Shown here piece by piece: positions 1 to 6,231 of a DNA stretch of 10,146 bases. Where the stretch lies: NCBI RefSeq assembly GCF_938030785.1, contig NZ_CALHIK010000132.1, forward strand, positions 1 through 10,146, written 5' to 3'. Position numbers and translations under genes: made by a program. This DNA is from an uncultured Campylobacter sp. (GTDB lineage Bacteria > Campylobacterota > Campylobacteria > Campylobacterales > Campylobacteraceae). Position 1 is the stretch's first letter. Each line of letters begins with the position of its first letter. The notes below the pieces were generated by a model. It made no database searches. It was not told where the DNA came from and saw nothing but the letters and a program-made list of their open reading frames with translations.

Positions 1-227
1 TTTTTGACTGTTTGGACTTCGTAAGCTCAAACGTCATGCTGCCCCTCGGCGCGCTGACCTCCGCGATCTTCGTAGGCTTTGTGATGGATGCGCAGCGCCT
101 GCGCGGGCTTTTTGGCGCTGATATGGGCGAGCTTGGATTTAAAATTTGGTACTTTTCGCTGCGCTTCGTAGCGCCCGTCGCGATCGTGATCATAATGGCA
201 AATCTACTGTTTTTCGGCGGAAAGTAG
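1..227 (+). CDS. Sodium-dependent transporter, NSS/SNF family (3' end only)
   Basis: The frame is open from the first bases of the window and stops at TAG 225-227, so this is the C-terminal end of a gene that starts upstream. About 75 residues are visible. They include the stretch DFVSSNVMLPLGAL, typical of the late transmembrane region of bacterial neurotransmitter:sodium symporters. Two hydrophobic segments follow, separated by a short polar loop (DAQRLRGLFGADMGELGFK), and the protein ends in LLFFGGK. Members of this family sit in the inner membrane and use the sodium gradient to import amino acids or related solutes. The substrate cannot be told from this fragment. The in-frame ATG codons inside it are internal and not true starts. 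Confidence 0.8.
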   Translation, partial: FDCLDFVSSNVMLPLGALTSAIFVGFVMDAQRLRGLFGADMGELGFKIWYFSLRFVAPVAIVIIMANLLFFGGK

Positions 228-239
228 AAAGCGATTCAG

Positions 240-275
240 TTAAATTTAGCCCTCTTTGTGTGAGCTTAAATTTAA
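240..275 (+). terminator. AU-rich inverted repeat after the transporter gene, possible weak terminator
   Basis: TTAAATTTAGC (240-250) can pair with GCTTAAATTTAA (264-275), leaving one bulged base and a 13-base loop. It lies 12 bases after the transporter stop, where a terminator would be expected. There is no clear T-run after the 3' arm on the + strand, and the arms are mostly A/T. Because TAAATTT words are common throughout this DNA, chance pairing is quite possible. Confidence 0.25.
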
Positions 276-344
276 AAAGGTCGCTTAACATCGTAGCCCG
301 TTAGGCTCATATTTTTAACTAGCGTTTTGCTAAAGGAGTAAATT

Positions 345-1172
345 TTGAAAGCTCTTAAATTTCTATCCAAAGCCCTAATCGCCGCGCTCGGCATTTGTGT
401 GATCGTCGGTGCGCTTAATTACAGCGGGTTTAGCTTCAGCGATCTAAAATGGCTTAGTAAAGATGAGATGGTACAAAATTTCGTACAGGAAGAATTTAAT
501 GATTGCGTATATTACCATTATGATACATTTTATGCTCCTGATAAAAATTTAAGCTTCAATGAACTTATTTATACATTAGACAAAATATTTAAAAAGCATA
601 TGGATACTAAAACTTTTAGCCTATTTGATGATTTAAACTCAACTATTGGTTTAAATAAAATTACGAATAAAATAACATCAAATAAAATCGTTCCTTGGAA
701 TTTTGTCGATTTTGTCCATCATCATACAGATAGAAATGTTGATATAAATGGCAACTACTCATATACGCCATTTGAAGGCAATAAAAAGATAAACTATGAT
801 CTCAATCAAACCCTTATATTTACTTGCAAAGGTGGTATGTATGGTTCCGATAGCTTCAGTATAAAAGAATGCAAAAATATTACCTTTTTTGAAAGAGCGC
901 TAGGAAAGAATAGATATTGCATATATTATGAGGGGATTAAGTATATGAGCTATAAATTTCAACCATCTGAAAAGACAAAAAATCCAGATTACGAATTTGA
1001 TATGGTTCATAACCGCATAAACCAATATCTGCAAGGCGTTAAAGAATGTGTGCCGTATAGTAATACCAACTTTATACACTCGTGCGAATTTTATATAGAT
1101 AACCACGGAAACAGGTATTACGGGAATTTTTATCTGATATATAGTTTAATAAAAACGATGTTTTTATCTTAG
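345..1172 (+). CDS. Hypothetical secreted or membrane-anchored protein, AT-rich body
   Basis: I do not recognise this 275-residue protein. It starts at TTG 345, six bases after a strong AAAGGAG ribosome site (332-338). Residues 1-28 form a short basic start (MKALKFLSK) followed by one hydrophobic stretch, consistent with a signal peptide or an N-terminal anchor. There is no lipobox at Cys18 because the preceding residue is Ile. The rest is polar and rich in Asn, Lys, Tyr and Phe, with six cysteines after the leader (54, 161, 176, 192, 235, 247). An even number of cysteines in an exported protein suggests periplasmic disulfides (inference). Base composition changes sharply within the gene: by hand count 361-420 is 31/60 G+C, 481-540 is 19/60 and 541-600 is 10/60. 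The neighbouring genes are clearly GC-richer. The gene stands alone between the transporter and the rho terminator. It is probably horizontally acquired or a recombinant of a native leader with a foreign body. Confidence 0.7.
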   Translation: MKALKFLSKALIAALGICVIVGALNYSGFSFSDLKWLSKDEMVQNFVQEEFNDCVYYHYDTFYAPDKNLSFNELIYTLDKIFKKHMDTKTFSLFDDLNSTIGLNKITNKITSNKIVPWNFVDFVHHHTDRNVDINGNYSYTPFEGNKKINYDLNQTLIFTCKGGMYGSDSFSIKECKNITFFERALGKNRYCIYYEGIKYMSYKFQPSEKTKNPDYEFDMVHNRINQYLQGVKECVPYSNTNFIHSCEFYIDNHGNRYYGNFYLIYSLIKTMFLS

Positions 1173-1482
1173 CCGATAATTTAGAAAACAATAAAATATC
1201 CGGCTCCATTCATAGCAAAACATAAAATTCCCAGTAAAAATTTTACGCTTTACATCTTGCGAATGGATTTTTACCAAAGCAAAATTCTGTCGGGCGGCGC
1301 CGTATCCCGTGCTGCGAGCGCAAAACGTTTAGCAAATATCGCGATAAATTTAAACTTATAATAGTGGAGTTTGAAAAAAAAAAGACGCGCCGCTTGGAAA
1401 AAGCGCATACGAAGCTACGTGGCGGTATTTGCGGCAAGCGGCGCGAGCTCCGCCGCTAAATTTAGAGCGAAATTTTAAATAA
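1173..1482. other. Gene-poor spacer with no identified gene
   Basis: This spacer of about 310 bases has AT-rich DNA up to about 1255 and GC-richer DNA from 1260 to 1460. The second part contains a ten-base A tract (1374-1383), a TATAAT hexamer (1357-1362) and a GC-rich inverted repeat AGCGGCG/CGCCGCT (1437-1457, seven-base loop). A + strand frame is open from 1238 to the TAA at 1457-1459 but lacks a convincing start codon and ribosome site, and its translation is not recognisable. A TTG-started 35-codon frame at 1371-1478 has its GGAG only one base from the start, which is too close. The region could be a decayed gene end, an interspersed repeat or an RNA gene. I cannot support any one of these. 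Confidence 0.5.
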
Positions 1483-1506
1483 GGCTAAATTTAATAAAAT
1501 TTAGCC
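1483..1506 (-). terminator. Intrinsic-type terminator of rho, overlapping its stop codon
   Basis: GGCTAAATTT (1483-1492) and AAATTTAGCC (1497-1506) form a perfect ten-pair stem with a four-base loop. Read on the minus strand, the stem is followed by TTATTTAAAATTT, a T-rich though interrupted tract. On the + strand the following bases are GTTCATT, so the minus direction fits better. The rho stop TAA (1501-1503) and most of the last Gly codon lie inside the first arm of the stem. Confidence 0.65.
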
Positions 1507-2847
1507 GTTCATTATCGATAGCAGCTCGGTGTTGTCTTTGGTTTTTAGCATCTTGGCGTATAAAAATTTCAGCGCCTCGACGTCGTCCATCGTCGAGATC
1601 GCCGAGCGCAGCGCCCAGATCTTTTGCAGATTTTCGCTACCTTGCAAAAGCTCCTCTTTGCGCGTGCCGGACTTGGTAATGTTGATCGCCGGGTAAATTC
1701 TGCGGTCCGAGATATTGCGATCGAGAATGATCTCGCTGTTGCCCGTGCCTTTGAACTCCTCGAAGATCACGTCATCCATTCGCGAGCCGGTCTCGATGAG
1801 CGCGGTAGCGACGATGGTAAGCGAGCCGCCGTTTTCGATGTTTCGCGCCGCACCGAAGAAGCGCTTCGGTTTATGAAGGGCGTTTGCGTCCACGCCGCCG
1901 CTTAGGACTTTGCCGCTGCTAGGCGTGACGGTGTTGTAGGCGCGCGCAAGGCGGGTGATGCTATCGAGCAGGATGACGACGTCCTTGCCGTTTTCGACGG
2001 CGCGTTTTGCCTTTTCGATGACGAGCTCGGCGACGCGGACGTGGTTGAACGCGGGCTGATCGAAGGTTGAGCTAAACACCTCGCCGCGCACGCTGCGCTC
2101 CATGTCGGTTACCTCCTCCGGGCGCTCGTCGACTAGCAGCACCAAAAGCTCGACCTCGGGATGGTTGCGCGTAATGCCGTTGGCAAGCTCCTTCATAAGC
2201 TCCGTTTTACCGCTACGCGGAGGCGCTGTGATGAGCCCGCGCTGCCCCTTGCCGATCGGGGTGAAAAGATCAAGCACGCGACCGGTAAGGCGCATAGGAT
2301 CGTATTCGAGCTTGAGCTTTTCGGTCGGAAAAAGCGGCGTAAGATTGTCAAATAGCGGACGCTCTCTGGCCTCTTGGATCGATTTATAATTGATCGCCTC
2401 GATCTTTAAAAGCGCATAGTACTTCTCCTGATCCTTCGGTTCGCGCACCTGGCCCGTGACGATATCGCCGACGCGAAGGGCGAATTTGCGGATCTGGCTG
2501 AGGCTCACGTAGGCGTCGTTGGCGCTGTCGCTTAAATTTGAATCTATGCCGCGCAAAAAGCCGTAACCCTCGGCGGTAACCTCCAAAATACCCGTAAAAA
2601 GTATAAAGCCGCCCTGCTTCGTCTGCATGCGTAAAATTTCAAAAACGAGCGCTTGGCGGCGGAATTCGCGCGGGTTTTCGACGCCTAGCTCGTCTGCTAT
2701 GGCGATGAGATTTTCAAGATCCATCGAGCGGAGCTCCTCGATCTGGTAGCCCTCGACGGGAACGTGCGTTTTAGCGTAAGTTTTTCTGCCGTTTTGATTA
2801 GAATTTGAAACGGCGGTCTGAGCGGAATTTTGATTTGTATTTTCCAT
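1501..2847 (-). CDS. rho: Transcription termination factor Rho
   Basis: This is the hexameric RNA-dependent ATPase/helicase that binds nascent RNA and releases transcripts. The 448-residue protein starts at ATG, four bases after AGAGGA. Residues 1-30 form an extra Asn/Gln/Ser-rich leader. A Rho N-terminal helical region follows (about 35-75), then the cold-shock-like RNA-binding domain (about 82-155, including GYGFLRG and YVSLSQIR). The ATPase core has the Walker A motif APPRSGKT (208-215), LLVDERPEEVTDM (237-249), the Walker B motif VVILLDSITRLARAYN (290-305), the Q-loop region LSGGVDANALHKPKRF (315-330), the R-loop GSRMDD (354-359) and SGTRKEELL near 393-401. E. coli Rho has 419 residues, and the difference is largely the N-terminal leader. 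The gene lies 60 bases after accA in the same direction and is probably the last gene of this run. Confidence 0.97.
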   Translation of the reverse strand: MENTNQNSAQTAVSNSNQNGRKTYAKTHVPVEGYQIEELRSMDLENLIAIADELGVENPREFRRQALVFEILRMQTKQGGFILFTGILEVTAEGYGFLRGIDSNLSDSANDAYVSLSQIRKFALRVGDIVTGQVREPKDQEKYYALLKIEAINYKSIQEARERPLFDNLTPLFPTEKLKLEYDPMRLTGRVLDLFTPIGKGQRGLITAPPRSGKTELMKELANGITRNHPEVELLVLLVDERPEEVTDMERSVRGEVFSSTFDQPAFNHVRVAELVIEKAKRAVENGKDVVILLDSITRLARAYNTVTPSSGKVLSGGVDANALHKPKRFFGAARNIENGGSLTIVATALIETGSRMDDVIFEEFKGTGNSEIILDRNISDRRIYPAINITKSGTRKEELLQGSENLQKIWALRSAISTMDDVEALKFLYAKMLKTKDNTELLSIMNG

Positions 2848-2907
2848 TTGTCCTCTTAGAGTGTGAAGTTATTAAATTTAGTTTTAAAAGTCGTGAAATT
2901 TAAAAAT

Positions 2908-3846
2908 TTAGTTCTCTTTATAAGCACCGAACCTTAAAATTTTTTGTTGTCTTCTGCTGATGAGCTCGTCTATGCTAAGATCGTCTAGCTTGTGCAGCTC
3001 GGTTAAGACATAGTTTCCAAGCGCTTTTATCGCGCCGTCTTTATCTCTGTGAGCGCCCGTTTTAGGCTCCTTGATCACATCATCGACCAAGCCCAGCTCT
3101 TTTAGCTCCTCGGCGGTGATCTTTAGCGCTTTCGTAGCGGCCTCGCTCTTGCTCGGATCGTTCCACAAAATCGCGGCACAGCCCTCGGGAGAGATGACCG
3201 AAAAGATTGAGTTTTGAAGCATCGCTAAACGATCGGCCACGCCGATCGCTAAAGCTCCGCCGCTGCCGCCCTCGCCAATAACGACGGCGATCGTAGGGGT
3301 TTTAAGATCGCTAAGCTCATATAGATTTCGCGCGATAGCCTCGCTCTGACCGCGCTCCTCGGCGCCAAGTCCCGGATATGCGCCCGGAGTGTCGATCAAA
3401 AATAGAATCGGAAGGTTAAATTTCTCGGCAAGTTTCGCTACGCGCAGTGCCTTGCGATAGCCCTCCGGATGGGGCATGCCGAAATTTCGCTTCAGCTTGT
3501 TTTTGGTGCCGCGACCCTTCTGCTCGGCGATCACGGCAATTTTGCGGTTGCCCATAATGCCCAGATAGCACACGATCGACGGATCGTCTCTAAAGGCACG
3601 GTCGCCGTGAAGCTCCCTGGCGTCTTGCAAAAGCGCGCGAATATAATCGATCGCATAAGGGCGATCCGGATGGCGCGCAAGCTGAAGCCTTTGATATTCG
3701 TTTAAATTCTTATAAACTTTGGAAATTTCTTTTTCGAGGTTCTTATTTAAAATTTCGACCGCGTCCTCATCGCCGCGAATTTTTGCAGCGGTGATATCCT
3801 CGTCGATCTGCTTTATAGGCTTTTCAAAATCCAGATAGTTCGCCAT
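2908..3846 (-). CDS. accA: Acetyl-CoA carboxylase carboxyltransferase subunit alpha
   Basis: With AccD, this subunit forms the carboxyltransferase that moves the carboxyl group from biotin-BCCP to acetyl-CoA, giving malonyl-CoA for fatty acid synthesis in the cytoplasm. The preferred start is ATG at 3846-3844, giving 312 residues beginning MANYLDFEKP. Its A is shared with the TGA of fabF (TGATG), so the two are translationally coupled. A TTG one codon upstream is possible but adds only one residue. The sequence shows an N-terminal helical region, then YAIDYI and HGDRAF (about 64-85), then the crotonase-like core with IDTPGAYPGLGAEERGQ (151-167), the oxyanion glycine stretch GEGGSGGALAI (191-201) and SVISPEGCAAILW (216-228). 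The length is normal for a stand-alone bacterial AccA. The accB, accC and accD genes are not in this window. Confidence 0.96.
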   Translation of the reverse strand: MANYLDFEKPIKQIDEDITAAKIRGDEDAVEILNKNLEKEISKVYKNLNEYQRLQLARHPDRPYAIDYIRALLQDARELHGDRAFRDDPSIVCYLGIMGNRKIAVIAEQKGRGTKNKLKRNFGMPHPEGYRKALRVAKLAEKFNLPILFLIDTPGAYPGLGAEERGQSEAIARNLYELSDLKTPTIAVVIGEGGSGGALAIGVADRLAMLQNSIFSVISPEGCAAILWNDPSKSEAATKALKITAEELKELGLVDDVIKEPKTGAHRDKDGAIKALGNYVLTELHKLDDLSIDELISRRQQKILRFGAYKEN

Positions 3847-5063
3847 CAATCCACTCTTTTGAAAATAAGCGATGCGTTTGTGCCGCCGAAACCGAAGTTA
3901 TTGCTCATAACGCAATCGAGTTTAGCTTTTCTGGCAACGTTTGGCACATAGTCCAAATCGCAATCGGGATCTTTTGAAATTTGATTTATCGTAGGCGGTA
4001 TGATACCATTTTGCATCGCTAAAAGGCTGATCGCAGCCTCTACCGCTCCGGCAGCGCCCAGGCAGTGTCCTAGCTGACCCTTGGTGGAGCTGACCGCAGG
4101 CACCTTGCCCTCGCCGAAAAGCTCTTTTAACGCCGCAGTTTCGTTTTTATCGTTTATCGCGGTGGACGTTCCGTGGGCGTTGATATAATCAATCTTCGGG
4201 CGTTCCGCCATCTCGTAGGCTTTTTTCATAGCGCGGATCGGGCCGTCTAGGCTAGGCGAAGTGATATGATAAGCATCGCCGCTAGCGCCGAATCCTACGA
4301 GCTCGCCGTAAATTTTAGCGCCGCGCGCTTTTGCGTCCTCTAGCTCTTCTAAAACCAAAGCCGCTGCACCTTCGCCCATTACAAAGCCGTTTCGCTCCGC
4401 ATCGAACGGACGTGAAGCGTGCGCAGGATCGTCATTTCTAGCGCAAAGCGCCTTCATCGCGGCAAATCCGCCGATACCTACGGGACAAACCGCAGCCTCG
4501 GCTCCCACTGCGAGCATCTTTTTCGCTTCGCCGATCATAATAACTCTCGCAGCATCCATAATCGCATGCGCGGAAGCCGCACAAGCCGTAACGCTGGATA
4601 AATTCGGGCCTTTTAGGTTGTAATATATTGAAACAAAGCCGCCGAGCATATTTACTAACGCAGAAGGGATAAAAAACGGAGAAATTCGCCTAGGACCGCG
4701 CTGCAAGCAGGTGTTGGCGTTTATCTCGATATTCGGCAAACCGCCGATACCGCTAGCCGAGCTAACGCCGAATTCGTCGCTATCAAAACCGCTAAATTTA
4801 GCGTCCTCTATAGCTTCGCCGGCGGCTTTAAGCCCTAGCTGGACAAATCTATCCATCTTTTTTATCTCTTTTCCATCTTCGATTATGCTCGAAGGATCGA
4901 AACCTTTTACTTCAGCTGCAATTTGAACCGGAAATTCGCTAGCGTCAAAGAGCGAAATTTTATCAACCCCGGTTTTTCCGTTACAGATATTTTCAAAACT
5001 GCTCTGTTTGTCAAGCCCGAGAGAGGTTACCATCCCGATGCCCGTTACTACGACTCGTTTCAA
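3846..5063 (-). CDS. fabF: 3-oxoacyl-[acyl-carrier-protein] synthase II
   Basis: This is the condensing enzyme that adds two carbons from malonyl-ACP to acyl-ACP in type II fatty acid elongation. The 405-residue protein starts at TTG (5063-5061), seven bases after AAGGA (5071-5075). It begins MKRVVVTGIGMVTSLG, as is usual for the family. The catalytic triad is visible: the nucleophile Cys161 in VTACAASAHA, His297 in NAHGTST, and His333 in TKGQLGHCLGAAGA. The C-terminal motif NNFGFGGTNASL is at 388-399. The Cys-His-His triad marks the KAS I/II group rather than FabH. Its pairing with acpP, 18 bases upstream in transcription, fits FabF rather than FabB. Its stop overlaps the accA start by one base. 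Confidence 0.96.
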   Translation of the reverse strand: MKRVVVTGIGMVTSLGLDKQSSFENICNGKTGVDKISLFDASEFPVQIAAEVKGFDPSSIIEDGKEIKKMDRFVQLGLKAAGEAIEDAKFSGFDSDEFGVSSASGIGGLPNIEINANTCLQRGPRRISPFFIPSALVNMLGGFVSIYYNLKGPNLSSVTACAASAHAIMDAARVIMIGEAKKMLAVGAEAAVCPVGIGGFAAMKALCARNDDPAHASRPFDAERNGFVMGEGAAALVLEELEDAKARGAKIYGELVGFGASGDAYHITSPSLDGPIRAMKKAYEMAERPKIDYINAHGTSTAINDKNETAALKELFGEGKVPAVSSTKGQLGHCLGAAGAVEAAISLLAMQNGIIPPTINQISKDPDCDLDYVPNVARKAKLDCVMSNNFGFGGTNASLIFKRVD

Positions 5064-5081
5064 AACCGCTTCCTTAAAATT

Positions 5082-5318
5082 TTATTTCTTAGGCAAATTT
5101 TCTATATAATCTACTACGTCTTTAATGCTTACTAATTTTTCGGACTCGCTATCAGGGATCTCGATACCGAATTTCTCCTCTAAAGCCATTACTAGCTCAA
5201 CTACGTCAAGAGAGTCCGCGCCCAAATCCTCGATAATCTTCGAATCAACTTTAACTTGATCCGGGCTTACGCTTAGTTGCTCTACAACTACGTCTCTTAC
5301 ATCTTCAAATACTGCCAT
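5082..5318 (-). CDS. acpP: Acyl carrier protein
   Basis: This small acidic cytoplasmic protein carries growing acyl chains on a phosphopantetheine arm and is the partner of FabF and FabG on either side. It has 78 residues, the usual length. The attachment serine is Ser36 in the GADSLD motif (33-38), at the start of helix II (SLDVVELVMALEEKFG), which contains the acidic residues recognised by partner enzymes. The start ATG follows a near-ideal AAGGAG (5327-5332) with a seven-base spacer, consistent with the high expression expected of ACP. The gene may have its own promoter in the 68-base gap after fabG. Confidence 0.97.
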   Translation of the reverse strand: MAVFEDVRDVVVEQLSVSPDQVKVDSKIIEDLGADSLDVVELVMALEEKFGIEIPDSESEKLVSIKDVVDYIENLPKK

Positions 5319-5353
5319 TTTAGCACTCCTTTAAAAAAATACCGCGTAATTCT

Positions 5354-5359
5354 ATAATA
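5354..5359 (-). promoter_or_regulatory. Candidate -10 box for acpP
   Basis: On the minus strand TATTAT (5359-5354) matches the TATAAT consensus at five of six positions. It would place a transcript start about 30 bases before the acpP ATG. No -35 box is visible at the usual spacing, but Campylobacter sigma70 promoters often lack one. The surrounding DNA is AT-rich, so a chance match is possible. Confidence 0.35.
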
Positions 5360-5386
5360 TTTAACCTTAAATTCCGCTATTTAACG

Positions 5387-6130
5387 CTACATATAGAGCC
5401 CGCCGTTGATTTTAAGCGACTCCCCCGTAATGTAGCCCGCACCGTCGCTAAGCAAAAACGCAACTCCTTCGGCGACGTCGCTCGTGCTTCCAAGACGCTT
5501 AAGCGGGATGCTCGCTTCGTAGCTTGCTTTTACGTCGTCACTTAGCGCGTCCGTCATATCCGTAGCGATGAAGCCCGGAGTTATGCAGTTGAAGCGGATG
5601 CCGCGCGCCGCGCCCTCTTTTGCGAAACTCTTACTCATCGCGATCATTCCGCCCTTGCTCGCGCTGTAATTGACCTGCCCGGCGTTTCCCATTTCGCCGA
5701 CGATCGAGGCGATGTTTACGACCGCGCCGAAGCGTTTTTTACTCATTAACTTTAGGGCTTCGCGGCAGCCGATGAAAGCGCTGCTTAAATTTGCTTCGAT
5801 CACGCCCATGAAGTCTTCCAGCTTCATTCTAAGCGCGAGCTTGTCGTTCGTGATGCCCGCGTTATTTACGAGATAGCTTAGTTCGCCGTCGCTTTGCGCG
5901 ATCAAGCTTAGCGCCTCGCTAAATTCCGCCTCGTTCGTCGCGTCAAATTTTATCACGGCACCCTCTCCGTCGTTTGCGCGGATCTCCTCTAGCAGCGCGT
6001 CGGCAGGCTCTGGTGCAGAGCGATAATTGATCCACACCTTAAGCCCGTAAGATGCCAAAGTCCTTGCGATCTGCGCGCCGATACCGCGGCTCGCACCGGT
6101 AATTAAAACGTTCTTTCCACTAAATTTCAT
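5387..6130 (-). CDS. fabG: 3-oxoacyl-[acyl-carrier-protein] reductase
   Basis: This NADPH-dependent short-chain dehydrogenase/reductase carries out the first reduction of each elongation cycle, 3-ketoacyl-ACP to 3-hydroxyacyl-ACP. It has 247 residues and starts at ATG after AAAGGA with a normal spacer. The cofactor-binding TGASRGIG is at 11-18 and NNAG at 89-92. The catalytic tetrad is visible as Asn114, Ser142 (NIASIVGEMGNAGQVNYS region), Tyr155 and Lys159 (YSASK). PGFIATDM (185-192) and the C-terminal TGESLKINGG are typical of FabG rather than other SDR enzymes, and the fatty acid neighbours support this. The 101-base gap to gpmI is AT-rich and could hold a further promoter, but none stands out. 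Confidence 0.94.
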   Translation of the reverse strand: MKFSGKNVLITGASRGIGAQIARTLASYGLKVWINYRSAPEPADALLEEIRANDGEGAVIKFDATNEAEFSEALSLIAQSDGELSYLVNNAGITNDKLALRMKLEDFMGVIEANLSSAFIGCREALKLMSKKRFGAVVNIASIVGEMGNAGQVNYSASKGGMIAMSKSFAKEGAARGIRFNCITPGFIATDMTDALSDDVKASYEASIPLKRLGSTSDVAEGVAFLLSDGAGYITGESLKINGGLYM

Positions 6131-6231
6131 ACTTGTCCTTTTATTAAAATTTTAATATCTAGCGTAAATTTATCCAAATTTACCTAAATTTTAGCAGTTT
6201 AAATCTGCTCGCGAGCTGCGCCGTTTAAATT

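Noticed and set aside
1100..1172. Possible frameshift at the 3' end of the AT-rich protein (tail ending IKTMFLS)
   Set aside because: The other frames soon stop in this stretch and no continuation resembling a protein appears downstream, so the frame as read is kept.
1243..1437. A 64-codon minus-strand frame in the spacer before rho
   Set aside because: It has no good ribosome site, its translation is an odd mix of Arg, Ser, Phe and Cys, and it overlaps the A10 tract. It looks like a chance frame.
1371..1478. A 35-codon + strand frame starting TTG AAA with a very basic peptide
   Set aside because: The GGAG is only one base before the start, and other frames are equally open in this GC-rich stretch. 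There is no support for translation.
6193..6216. Small inverted repeat AGCAG/CTGCT and palindrome GCTCGCGAGC between fabG and gpmI
   Set aside because: The stems are short and mutually exclusive, with no T-run on the minus strand, so I could not call a terminator or operator.
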